From the NCBI GenBank assembly GCA_002476905.1, contig DLND01000044.1, forward strand, positions 1-15,088: a stretch of DNA of 15,088 nucleotides, read 5' to 3'. Source of the DNA: Flavobacteriales bacterium UBA7519 (GTDB lineage: Bacteria; Bacteroidota; Bacteroidia; Flavobacteriales; Weeksellaceae). The notes beneath the pieces are model-generated. The model was not told where the DNA came from. It ran no database searches and was given only the letters and a program-made list of their open reading frames with translations. The translations under genes and the position numbers were made by a program. Positions 7,705 through 14,383 of the stretch are shown piece after piece (position 1 is the stretch's first letter; each line of letters begins with the position of its first letter).

Positions 7705-10167
7705 CTAAAAACCTAAAACCTTCAACTTTAGCTGTATTGCAAAATTATCAGCAAACTTACTGGTATTATAATAGCCAACTCTATAAAACAGTCCAAGGTT
7801 GAACTTGGTGCTTAGGAAATTATTATTTTCCAAACCAATCTCCTGGTAAAGATGATTTAGCGGACTGTAATCAAATTGGTGATATTCCGGGTTTCTCATA
7901 TTCCCGATGATTCCTTTGTAAACAATATCAAAGCTGGAGGTATTTTTTCCAATACTTTTGAAATACCAAGGAATACGGTGTGTAAAATAATAGCCTGCAA
8001 ATTTATCATTGAAATACTTTCCCGATGTCATCGTAGCGAAGCCAAGGTATGTGGTAAGGTTAAAGTTTGAAAAAATACTGTTTTCCCTGCTGGAATCCAA
8101 TCCGCCCATCTCGAACTGATGCCACACCGGCGCATCACCTGTGAAGTAACCACCATAAGCTCTTGTCCCAGTAACACCCAGTATTGTTCGGAATTGGTGA
8201 GTATAAAGAATGTCGAAGCGGCTGTAGTTCAGCTCCCCGCCCAGACTTTTGAAACCTTGTTCATAATTCATATAAACTTCTGGAAAATTTTGTTCAAAGG
8301 TATATTTTCCAGACGGTGTCATTATATTCTTGCTGTTTGGAGAAAATTTGATAGTCGCCAACGAACTAAAATTGTCGAAACTTCCCGTTCTGTTTCTGTA
8401 AGCATAATCAAAAACGGCTTCTTCCTTTTGTCTTTTTGCCGAAACATTTAGCGTCAGGGAATTGCTGAGATCCACTTCGTAACCTGCGCGGAATCCTTCA
8501 TACTTATAATATTTATCATTCTGGATAGACATTCCGGAATTCATAATGGTCATTCTGAAATTCCAAAGATTCTGGTTAAAAAGTCCGGATGCGGCTACAT
8601 CATTGAAATACTCGACACGGAAGAATGAGTTGCGCTCTAAAGTTGTTCTAAAATCTACACCTGCTCCGTACTTGAATCCTTTATCTTTAAAGCCATAAGC
8701 CAAGTAAACATCTGGCGAAATGTATTTATTAAACCGTTCATTCAGTTTGAATCCCGCACCCAGGCGAAAACCCTCGTATCTGTTATATTTGGTCTGCAGT
8801 GGATTGATGTCGATCATCCCTACACGGATTTTACCTCTTAGCAAACCTGTAATTACTTTGGCTTTCTGGTCTAACTTATATTTTTTACCGATAGAGTCGA
8901 TTTTAGTATAGGTTAGTTTTTCCCTTGTCGTGAGGCTGTCTGTTCTATAATCCTCCAAAAGAGAACCGTCCGAATTTTTAACACTCATCGTATAACCATT
9001 AAACTGATTAGAGTTTAGATCTACAGGACTCTGAAAGTCAAAATAATCGGCTTTCATATAAGCATAGTTTCCGAATTTTTTGACCTTATCCAGACGCTCT
9101 TTTCTTTCCTCAGTGGTTTCATTATTTTTCTTTGCCACGGTACTGAATGTAGAACTTCCCATTCTGATTTTCAGATTTTCAGATTTCAGAAACCATTTGT
9201 TATCTATGGGAATCCAAATAGAAGTAATGCTGCCGTCCGACTTTACTTTACTGTTGCTTTCGATTTTTTTTATGGCATAAGTCGCTTTATCAATATAAAG
9301 ATAGCCGTTGTACTTTCTTCTATTGACCGGTGTTTTATAATCTACCTGTCTGAATCTGATAACATAATTCTCCCTTCCGTCTATTGTGATGGAATCTGTC
9401 AGGAAATATCTGTAAAGGCTGCGGTTTTCTGGCAAAACTTCACGCGGGACTTTATTTCTGTTAGATCGTAGCGTTATCATTTCATAAATTGGTTCTTGCA
9501 AACCGGAAATCCTGTTATCCAATATATTGATTTTTTCTCCAAATTTTTTTGAATACAGAAACTGTGTGGCGCGTTCCCAAAGGAACATCTTACTTTCTGC
9601 AAAAACGCTCATTGCCTTTTCACCTTCTATAGAGTCTTTTTTTTCTTTTTCTTTGGTTGGAAGTGCCCGGTTAGATAATTTCGAAAGCGAATCTTTTCTG
9701 GATGCAATAAATTGGCTATAATCATTTATACTGTCTTGATCCAGATCAAAAGACATTTTTTCATAAGATTTATATGAATAAGAGTCCAACGCATTCGGCG
9801 AATTGTCTTTGAAGCTTCTGAAAACCTTATTCAGAATAGCCAGAGCTCGCGGATCGCTTTCATTGGTAAGCGTTACTGCTTCAATATCTCTTGTTTTGGA
9901 ACTTTCTTTGTCCAGTGCAATCTCCATGGTTTTATCCACCACCACTTCATCACCAATAAACTGATTTGCTTCTACACCTACTTTCGGGCATTTTGTAGTA
10001 AAATTAAGCAGGCCGTTTTCATCGGTATGGCCGAGAAGTTTATCATTGCAATAGACCTTTGCTCCTTTGATTGGTTTTTGATTGTCTGAACTGTAAACTT
10101 TTAGTTTACTTTGTGAAAACAAAAAAGTTGAAGCAAATAGAAAAAAAGTAAAATAAAGTCTCATCAA
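7705..10167 (-). CDS. DUF5686 family outer-membrane protein with carboxypeptidase-regulatory-like N domain
   Basis: An 820-residue envelope protein. A signal peptide (about 1-18, ending LFSQ) is followed by an Ig-like carboxypeptidase-regulatory domain (about 20-75, with PIKGAKVYCNDKLLGHTDENG). The DUF5686 region begins near SDPRALAILNKVFRSFKDN. The C-terminal half is made of alternating aromatic strands and ends in a terminal Phe (KLKVLGF), as expected for an outer-membrane beta-barrel. Function is unknown: such proteins are common in Bacteroidetes, and the regulatory-like domain recalls the plug-side extension of SusC/TonB-dependent receptors, but no TonB plug is seen. The start could be either of the two leading Met codons. 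A TAATTTTG promoter element lies about 60 nt upstream. The downstream neighbour is the ATL gene. Confidence 0.85.
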   Translation of the reverse strand: MMRLYFTFFLFASTFLFSQSKLKVYSSDNQKPIKGAKVYCNDKLLGHTDENGLLNFTTKCPKVGVEANQFIGDEVVVDKTMEIALDKESSKTRDIEAVTLTNESDPRALAILNKVFRSFKDNSPNALDSYSYKSYEKMSFDLDQDSINDYSQFIASRKDSLSKLSNRALPTKEKEKKDSIEGEKAMSVFAESKMFLWERATQFLYSKKFGEKINILDNRISGLQEPIYEMITLRSNRNKVPREVLPENRSLYRYFLTDSITIDGRENYVIRFRQVDYKTPVNRRKYNGYLYIDKATYAIKKIESNSKVKSDGSITSIWIPIDNKWFLKSENLKIRMGSSTFSTVAKKNNETTEERKERLDKVKKFGNYAYMKADYFDFQSPVDLNSNQFNGYTMSVKNSDGSLLEDYRTDSLTTREKLTYTKIDSIGKKYKLDQKAKVITGLLRGKIRVGMIDINPLQTKYNRYEGFRLGAGFKLNERFNKYISPDVYLAYGFKDKGFKYGAGVDFRTTLERNSFFRVEYFNDVAASGLFNQNLWNFRMTIMNSGMSIQNDKYYKYEGFRAGYEVDLSNSLTLNVSAKRQKEEAVFDYAYRNRTGSFDNFSSLATIKFSPNSKNIMTPSGKYTFEQNFPEVYMNYEQGFKSLGGELNYSRFDILYTHQFRTILGVTGTRAYGGYFTGDAPVWHQFEMGGLDSSRENSIFSNFNLTTYLGFATMTSGKYFNDKFAGYYFTHRIPWYFKSIGKNTSSFDIVYKGIIGNMRNPEYHQFDYSPLNHLYQEIGLENNNFLSTKFNLGLFYRVGYYNTSKFADNFAIQLKLKVLGF

Positions 10168-10225
10168 TATTTTTTTAGTTTTTAATGTAAGAATTGGAAT
10201 AAATAAGGGTCACTTGTATTGGTTA

Positions 10226-10233
10226 CAAAATTA
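10226..10233 (-). promoter_or_regulatory. Predicted -7 element for the DUF5686 gene
   Basis: On the minus strand the sequence is TAATTTTG, an exact TAnnTTTG match, about 58 nt before the start codon. The region 19 nt further upstream is T-rich but has no clean TTTG, so only the -7 box is called. Confidence 0.4.
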
Positions 10234-10252
10234 AAGTTTATTACTAATAAAA

Positions 10253-10278
10253 AACATTCCAAAGTAACTTGGAATGTT
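10253..10278 (-). terminator. Terminator of the glycoside hydrolase remnant
   Basis: A perfect 10-bp stem AACATTCCAA / TTGGAATGTT with a 6-nt loop. On the minus strand it is followed by TTTTTTATT. It sits 29 nt after the end of the remnant and just upstream of the DUF5686 promoter, so it isolates the two units. It is intact although the gene it served is broken. Confidence 0.75.
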
Positions 10279-10306
10279 CAAAAAAATAATAATATAAATG
10301 TGAGAA

Positions 10307-10776
10307 TTATTTCAATTCAAAAAAATTAATGTTTGCATTACCTGTATCAAAATATAATCTGAGTTTCTTTTCCCCTTTTGAGAGATTAATTTTTTGCGCT
10401 GAAATCGTTTTCCATTGCTTATCTGTTGGTGGCAAATCTATTTGTGCCAATATTTTTCCTGACTCATCTTTTATGCTGACTTTGGAACTTGTAGCAGATT
10501 CATTATTATATCGAATATCCATTTTATATTCTTTTGTTTGGTTAATATTCAACGTATATTGAAGCCATTCGCCGTTTTCTGTTTTCCGAGTCCGGCGAAA
10601 TCAGCTGTCTTCAGCATATAACCTTCCTGTAACATCCATCCGCCCAAACCAAGACCCTTCAAATAAACATTTTCACCTTTCTGATTGACAATTTTTTGTC
10701 CTTGAGTTTTTAAAAAGACCTGAGATGTCCCAAAATGAGACAATAAAAGCGCGCAAAATATGGTGGTTCTTATCAT
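10307..10776 (-). pseudogene. Remnant of a secreted glycoside hydrolase (GH5-like) with C-terminal carbohydrate-binding domain; catalytic core deleted
   Basis: Two coding fragments of one original gene. The 5' part (10776 to about 10590) encodes a signal peptide (about 1-18) and the typical opening of a bacterial GH5-like enzyme: LKTQGQKIVNQKGENVYLKG, then LGLGGWMLQEGYMLKTADFAG. After about residue 62 the frame no longer fits and runs to a stop 13 codons later (10549-10551). The 3' part is in another frame. Read from about 10597 it gives ENGEWLQYTLNINQTKEYKM and ends LRLYFDTGNANINFFELK, a CBM6-like carbohydrate-binding module. Everything between, which should be several hundred residues with the catalytic glutamates, is absent. 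The ATG at 10552 inside the module is not a real start. I infer a single large deletion that joined the ends out of frame. Promoter and terminator still flank it. Confidence 0.8.
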
Positions 10777-10790
10777 AATTTCATTTTAAA

Positions 10791-10821
10791 CTAAGATAAG
10801 TTTATTTATTATTCCAGCAAA
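10791..10821 (-). promoter_or_regulatory. Promoter retained upstream of the broken glycoside hydrolase
   Basis: On the minus strand TTTG (10818-10821) is separated by exactly 19 nt from TATCTTAG (10791-10798), one mismatch from TAnnTTTG. It lies 14 nt before the remnant's ATG. Spacing is ideal for the Bacteroidetes primary sigma factor. Confidence 0.55.
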
Positions 10822-10874
10822 TAAATTTGAAATAATTATTTATAAATAAAATTGGAAGAAAAAATAAGTGAGTA

Positions 10875-12821
10875 TTATTTAAATTTCATATTCTGAATTC
10901 TCACAGCATTTAGTATAGCCAGCAAAGCCACACCAACATCCGCAAAAACAGCTTCCCACATGTTTGCCAGCCCACCAGCACCTAATATTAATACAATAAT
11001 TTTTACTCCGAAAGCCAAAGCTATATTTTGATACACAACTTTCTTGGTTGCTTTTCCAATATTTATTGCCGTAGAAATTCTCGATGGTTGATCTGTCTGA
11101 ATTACGACATCCGCAGTTTCTATTGCCGCATCTGAGCCCAAACCTCCCATTGCCATTCCCACATCACTTAATGCTAAAACCGGTGCATCATTGATCCCAT
11201 CACCCACAAAAGCAACCACTTCTTTCGGATTTTTCTTGAGGGCTTCAAGTTTTTCCACTTTACCTTCCGGAAGGAGCCCTCCAAATGCAGAATCAATTCC
11301 TAGCTTTCTAGCGATACTTTGTGTCAATGAATCTTTATCGCCGCTCAGCATCATTGTTTTGACACCTGCTTTATGAAGATTATTAATCGCAAGCTCAGCA
11401 TCATCCTTCACCTCATCAGAAATTGTTACATATCCTTTATATATGCTGTCAATTGCGAGGACGACAGTTGTCTCCACAATTTTATCGAGTTCGTCGGGGT
11501 ATGGAATTCCGAAGGACTGTAGTAAACTTGTGTTGCCGGCAAGAACATTCTTATCATCAACTAAAGCTTTGATTCCTTTACCTGAAATTTCCTCAACAGA
11601 ATCAGGAATTTTGTTAGCAGGATGAAACTGAGAAATCGCTTTGGCAATCGGGTGTGTAGAATGACTTTCAACAGAAGATAGAATTGATAAAAAATCTTCT
11701 TTCGAAATATTTTCCGGAACAATGTCCTGAACTTTGAAAACACCTTTGGTCAATGTTCCTGTTTTATCCATCACAACCGTTGTTACATTGGAAATGATAT
11801 CTATAAAATTGGAACCCTTGAAAAGAATTCCATTTCGGGATGCTGCTCCGATTCCTCCAAAATATCCTAAAGGAATCGAAATAACTAAAGCGCACGGACA
11901 AGAAATCACAAGAAAAACCAAACCTCTGTAAAGCCAATCTTTGAAAATATAATTCTCAACAAAAAGATACGGAACCAGCGTTACCAAAAGTGCCAAAAGG
12001 AAAACAACTGGTGTATAAATCTTTGCAAATCTTCTGATAAATAATTCGGTTTTGGCTTTTCTGGAACTTGCGTCCTGAACCATTTGAAGAATCCTTACAA
12101 TTGAACTATTTTCGAATAATTTGGTTGTTTCGATTTCGATGACTTGGTCGAGGTTCAACATTCCGGCAAGAACTTCTTCCGATTTTTGGATTGACGAAGG
12201 TTTACTTTCACCTGTTAAAGCAGATGTATTGAGACTTGCTTTTTCAGATAATAAAATCCCGTCCAACGGAATCTTCTCTCCCACTTTTATCTGAATTTTT
12301 TCTCCAATTTTCACATCGCTCGGAGCAATGGTTTTCCAATTTTCGTCTCGAAAAACGGTGGCTTCTTTTGGACGAACATCTAATAATGCTTTGATATTAT
12401 TCCGTGCTCTGTTGACTGCGGATTCCTGAAACATCTCACCAATCGTATAAAACAGCATTACAGCAACACCCTCTGGAAATTCGCCAATAGCAAAAGCTCC
12501 AATTGTTGCAATTACCATCAAAGAAAACTCATTGAAAAAATCTAATTTCTTTGCCAGTTCAAAAGCTTCTTTGAAAACAGAAAACGCAACTAATAGATAA
12601 GACACGAAATACCATCCGAATCTCAACCAATTATTATTAGTAAACCAATCAGCTTTAACCCAGAAATCTAAAATAAGTCCTGAAAAAAATATAATGAGAC
12701 TTATAATCAATCCAAATTTGGAATTACTGTGAGAATGGTCGTGGTCGTCGTGATTATGCTGATGAGAATGTTCTTCTTGATGGTTATCTGTTCCGCAACA
12801 TCCGCTACTACAATTTGCCAT
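10875..12821 (-). CDS. cadA: Heavy-metal P1B-type ATPase (Zn/Cd/Pb exporter, ZntA/CadA group)
   Basis: A 648-residue inner-membrane pump that uses ATP to export divalent metal ions. Motifs in order: TGES (203-206) in the actuator domain, membrane CPC (308-310), phosphorylated Asp352 in DKTGT, HP (390-391) in the ATP-binding domain, and GDGIND (540-545). In the last helices Lys607 and Asp628 are 21 residues apart, the same spacing as Lys693/Asp714 of E. coli ZntA, which places it in the Zn/Cd/Pb subgroup rather than the copper one. There is no HMA (GMTCxxC) domain. The N terminus is instead Cys/His-rich: Cys4, Cys8, Cys9 and eight His between residues 14 and 31. It appears monocistronic. No metal regulator gene is adjacent, but a palindrome overlaps the likely transcription start. 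Confidence 0.95.
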   Translation of the reverse strand: MANCSSGCCGTDNHQEEHSHQHNHDDHDHSHSNSKFGLIISLIIFFSGLILDFWVKADWFTNNNWLRFGWYFVSYLLVAFSVFKEAFELAKKLDFFNEFSLMVIATIGAFAIGEFPEGVAVMLFYTIGEMFQESAVNRARNNIKALLDVRPKEATVFRDENWKTIAPSDVKIGEKIQIKVGEKIPLDGILLSEKASLNTSALTGESKPSSIQKSEEVLAGMLNLDQVIEIETTKLFENSSIVRILQMVQDASSRKAKTELFIRRFAKIYTPVVFLLALLVTLVPYLFVENYIFKDWLYRGLVFLVISCPCALVISIPLGYFGGIGAASRNGILFKGSNFIDIISNVTTVVMDKTGTLTKGVFKVQDIVPENISKEDFLSILSSVESHSTHPIAKAISQFHPANKIPDSVEEISGKGIKALVDDKNVLAGNTSLLQSFGIPYPDELDKIVETTVVLAIDSIYKGYVTISDEVKDDAELAINNLHKAGVKTMMLSGDKDSLTQSIARKLGIDSAFGGLLPEGKVEKLEALKKNPKEVVAFVGDGINDAPVLALSDVGMAMGGLGSDAAIETADVVIQTDQPSRISTAINIGKATKKVVYQNIALAFGVKIIVLILGAGGLANMWEAVFADVGVALLAILNAVRIQNMKFK

Positions 12822-12840
12822 AATTTGTAATGTTTCTAAA

Positions 12841-12848
12841 CAAAGTTA
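12841..12848 (-). promoter_or_regulatory. -7 promoter element of the metal ATPase gene
   Basis: On the minus strand TAACTTTG matches TAnnTTTG exactly, 19 nt before the start codon. A weak TTTA (12872-12875) lies 23 nt upstream. Directly downstream the palindrome TGTTTCTAAACA (12831-12842) overlaps the last bases of the box and the expected start of transcription. Confidence 0.5.
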
Positions 12849-12888
12849 AGGGAAATAGTTATAATTATTATTAAACAGCTGTTAGTTT

Positions 12889-12985
12889 TTTTGAACGCAA
12901 AGTGCGCAAAGATTTTTGGTTCTTTTTTGAAAATATTTTTAAGGGTCGCAAAGGTGCTTTGCTCAGCTAAGAGATAAAGAGTTAT
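12889..12985. repeat. Degenerate intergenic repeat with CGCAAAG copies
   Basis: Three exact copies of CGCAAAG (12896-12902, 12905-12911, 12947-12953) sit in an otherwise T-rich stretch with no plausible gene. Strings of this type (ACGCAAAGACGCAAAG) are, from memory, scattered between genes in many Bacteroidetes genomes. It is presumably a decayed copy of such a repeat. Confidence 0.5.
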
Positions 12986-12991
12986 TTTTTT

Positions 12992-13017
12992 CTCGCTGAT
13001 TATGCGGATTTTGCAGG
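12992..13017. repeat. GATT..GC periodic repeat fragment
   Basis: The stretch CTCGCTGATTATGCGGATTT followed by TGCAGG shows two 9-10 nt units of the form GATTnTGCG/A. It resembles the CGCAGATTACGCAGATT-type intergenic repeat I recall from flavobacteria. Short and degenerate. Confidence 0.4.
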
Positions 13018-13031
13018 TTTTAAATGCAATA

Positions 13032-13100
13032 TTGTCATTCCGTAGGAATCGCAACAACGGAAACTGTAAATATTGTATTTAGATTCCTACGGAATGACAA
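13032..13100. repeat. Perfect 19-bp inverted repeat
   Basis: TTGTCATTCCGTAGGAATC (13032-13050) and its exact reverse complement (13082-13100) are separated by 31 nt. Transcribed, it would form a strong hairpin. There is no T-run and no adjacent gene end that would make it a normal terminator. GTCATTCC..GGAATC arms are typical of small dispersed intergenic elements. Confidence 0.8.
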
Positions 13101-13140
13101 ACATTATATTTTATGTCAAATATTGTTTGGATGTGAATAC

Positions 13141-13257
13141 CCTAGCCCCGATGGGAACGGCATCCTTTTTTGGCATTGCGGGGAAATGTTGTAAAGATGG
13201 CTATAATTTGTTCGCAATGACAAAAAAGATATAGTGGACAGCGGGAAACAGCTCCAA
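13141..13257. repeat. Long-hairpin dispersed intergenic element
   Basis: The element begins CTAGCCCCGATGGGAACGGC and ends GGACAGCGGGAAACAGCTCC. Three stems stack inward: 4 bp (13147-13150 with 13242-13245), 8 bp (13165-13172 with 13221-13228) and 7 bp CATTGCG/CGCAATG (13174-13180 with 13213-13219). The first and last segments match, as I remember it, a repeat widespread in Chryseobacterium and Flavobacterium intergenic regions. It has no credible coding content. Confidence 0.65.
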
Positions 13258-13337
13258 AAAACAATCAATAGAAAATGTCCGACGAAGTCAATAAGCTCCA
13301 AATAAATTTGAGAATGTTTAATCTTACTTATAATTAA

Positions 13338-13345
13338 TACCTTTG
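13338..13345 (+). promoter_or_regulatory. -7 promoter element of the FKBP gene
   Basis: TACCTTTG is an exact TAnnTTTG match, 13 nt before the ATG, giving a very short leader. Upstream TTTG (13307-13310) is 27 nt away, longer than usual; TTTA (13317-13320) at 17 nt may serve instead. Confidence 0.45.
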
Positions 13346-13358
13346 AAAAAAATTTAAA

Positions 13359-13793
13359 ATGGGTGTAGCGGATTTATTATTGAAAAGAAAAAAAGAACTG
13401 GCTGAAAAAAACATGAGAGATGGTCAGGATTATTTGGTTGAAAACGGAAAAAGAGCAAGTGTAACGACTTTGCCAAGTGGTTTGCAATACGAAATTCTTG
13501 TGGAAACTGAAGGTCCAAAACCTACAGCGAAAAGTACAGTAAAATGCCACTATCACGGAACGACCATTACAAGTAAAGTTTTTGACAGCTCGGTAAAACG
13601 CGGAAAACCAGCTTCTTTTCCTCTTAATAGAGTTATCAAAGGTTGGACAGAAGGTTTGCAGTTGATGTCTGTTGGAAGTAAATTTAGGTTTACAATTCCG
13701 CCACATTTGGCTTATGGACAGCAGGAAGTTAGCAAAGAAATTGGCCCGAACAGCACTCTAGTTTTTGATGTGGAGTTGTTGGAAATTAAATAA
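13359..13793 (+). CDS. FKBP-type peptidyl-prolyl cis-trans isomerase
   Basis: A 144-residue enzyme that speeds cis-trans isomerisation of prolyl bonds in folding proteins. A charged helical N terminus (1-30, KRKKELAEKNMRDGQDYL) precedes the FKBP fold (about 40-143). Residues lining the FKBP pocket are recognisable: Tyr65, Phe75-Asp76 (VFDSS), Val92-Ile93 and Trp96 (RVIKGWTEGL), Tyr119 (PPHLAYG) and Phe136. No signal peptide is present, so it is probably cytoplasmic, like FklB/SlyD-class enzymes, whereas FkpA and Mip are exported. It stands alone behind the repeat-rich gap and 129 nt before rplS, which has its own promoter. Confidence 0.94.
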   Translation: MGVADLLLKRKKELAEKNMRDGQDYLVENGKRASVTTLPSGLQYEILVETEGPKPTAKSTVKCHYHGTTITSKVFDSSVKRGKPASFPLNRVIKGWTEGLQLMSVGSKFRFTIPPHLAYGQQEVSKEIGPNSTLVFDVELLEIK

Positions 13794-13816
13794 TTGAAAT
13801 TTAATTCTCAGATTGT

Positions 13817-13847
13817 ATTGCAGTTATGAAAATTATTTATATTTTTG
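13817..13847 (+). promoter_or_regulatory. rplS promoter
   Basis: TATTTTTG (13840-13847) is an exact TAnnTTTG element, with ATTG (13817-13820) exactly 19 nt upstream. It would start transcription near 13853, leaving a leader of about 70 nt before rplS. Confidence 0.6.
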
Positions 13848-13852
13848 CAACC

Positions 13853-13922
13853 TGTTAATCAACCTCTGACGAAGGACGTGAATGTTGCTTAGCTTGACAA
13901 AACAAATTTTTTATTATAAAAA
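13853..13922 (+). promoter_or_regulatory. Candidate regulatory 5' leader of rplS
   Basis: The predicted leader is GC-richer in its first part (about 13858-13902) than the AT-rich stretch next to the ATG, and unusually long for this window, where other genes have very short leaders. It contains GACGAAGGACGTG (13868-13880), which closely matches a conserved segment near the 5' end of bacterial 23S rRNA. A CAAC...GTTG pairing could bracket this stretch. By analogy with other ribosomal-protein operons it may mediate feedback by L19, but that is inference. Confidence 0.4.
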
Positions 13923-14282
13923 ATGGATTTATTAAAGTACGTACAAGATAAGTACATTACAAAAAAAGAATTCCCAGAATTCAAAGCCGGTGACACCATC
14001 ACTGTGTACACAGAAATTAAAGAAGGTAACAAAACAAGAACTCAGTTCTTCAAAGGTACTGTTATCCAATTGAGAGGAACAGGTCTTACTAAAACTTTCA
14101 CTATCAGAAAAATGTCTGGTGATGTAGGTGTAGAAAGAGTTTTCCCTATCAACATGCCTGCACTTCAAAAAATCGAAGTTAACAGACAAGGTAAAGTTAG
14201 AAGAGCTAGAATCTACTACTTCAGAGACCTTAGAGGTAAAAAAGCAAGAATCAAGGACAAAGCTTACGGAGGTAAGAAATAA
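13923..14282 (+). CDS. rplS: 50S ribosomal protein L19 (bL19)
   Basis: A 119-residue basic ribosomal protein located at the 30S-50S interface. Family features are clear: FKAGDTITVYTEIKEGNKTR near the start, QFFKGTVIQLRGTGLTKTFT, the GVERVFPINMP signature and a basic C terminus (RRARIYYFRDLRGKKARIKD). Length is slightly above the usual 115 or so. Codon use is regular, as expected for a highly expressed gene. It is not linked here to rpsP, rimM or trmD as in proteobacteria. It has its own promoter, a leader and a strong terminator. Confidence 0.98.
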   Translation: MDLLKYVQDKYITKKEFPEFKAGDTITVYTEIKEGNKTRTQFFKGTVIQLRGTGLTKTFTIRKMSGDVGVERVFPINMPALQKIEVNRQGKVRRARIYYFRDLRGKKARIKDKAYGGKK

Positions 14283-14306
14283 TCTTGAGACTTTCTCGAA
14301 AAATAC

Positions 14307-14337
14307 AAAACCAGCAAAATTATTTGCTGGTTTTTTT
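14307..14337 (+). terminator. Rho-independent terminator of rplS
   Basis: A stem AAAACCAGCAAA / TTTGCTGGTTTT (14307-14318, 14323-14334) with loop ATTA, followed by more T. It lies 24 nt after the rplS stop. Confidence 0.9.
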
Positions 14338-14344
14338 GTGATTA

Positions 14345-14381
14345 AAAATAAGCGCTTCCAAATTTTGAAAGCGCTTATTTT
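14345..14381 (-). terminator. Rho-independent terminator of kbl
   Basis: A 13-bp stem AAAATAAGCGCTT / AAGCGCTTATTTT (14345-14357, 14369-14381) with an 11-nt loop. It begins 2 nt after the kbl stop, and on the minus strand it ends in a T-rich tail. Together with the rplS terminator it forms a back-to-back pair between convergent genes. Confidence 0.85.
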
Positions 14382-14383
14382 AT

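Noticed and set aside
8119..8451. A 110-codon plus-strand frame inside the DUF5686 gene
   Set aside because: It is antisense to a clear protein-coding frame, with no promoter or recognisable domain.
10307..10552. An 81-codon minus-strand reading frame that could be a small gene
   Set aside because: Its frame extends upstream of the ATG into sequence of the same domain (ENGEWLQYT), and it ends like a carbohydrate-binding module. It is the 3' fragment of the broken glycoside hydrolase.
12836..13057. A 73-codon minus-strand frame upstream of the metal ATPase
   Set aside because: It spans promoter and repeat sequence and has no protein-like features.
13116..13301. A 61-codon minus-strand frame in the repeat region
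   Set aside because: It is a translation of the long-hairpin repeat element, not a gene.
13377..13706. A 109-codon minus-strand frame
   Set aside because: It is antisense to the well-supported FKBP gene.
13868..13880. A true 23S rRNA fragment before rplS
   Set aside because: Only a short segment matches and the flanks diverge from 23S, so it is not an rRNA gene piece; it is kept only as a possible mimic in the leader.
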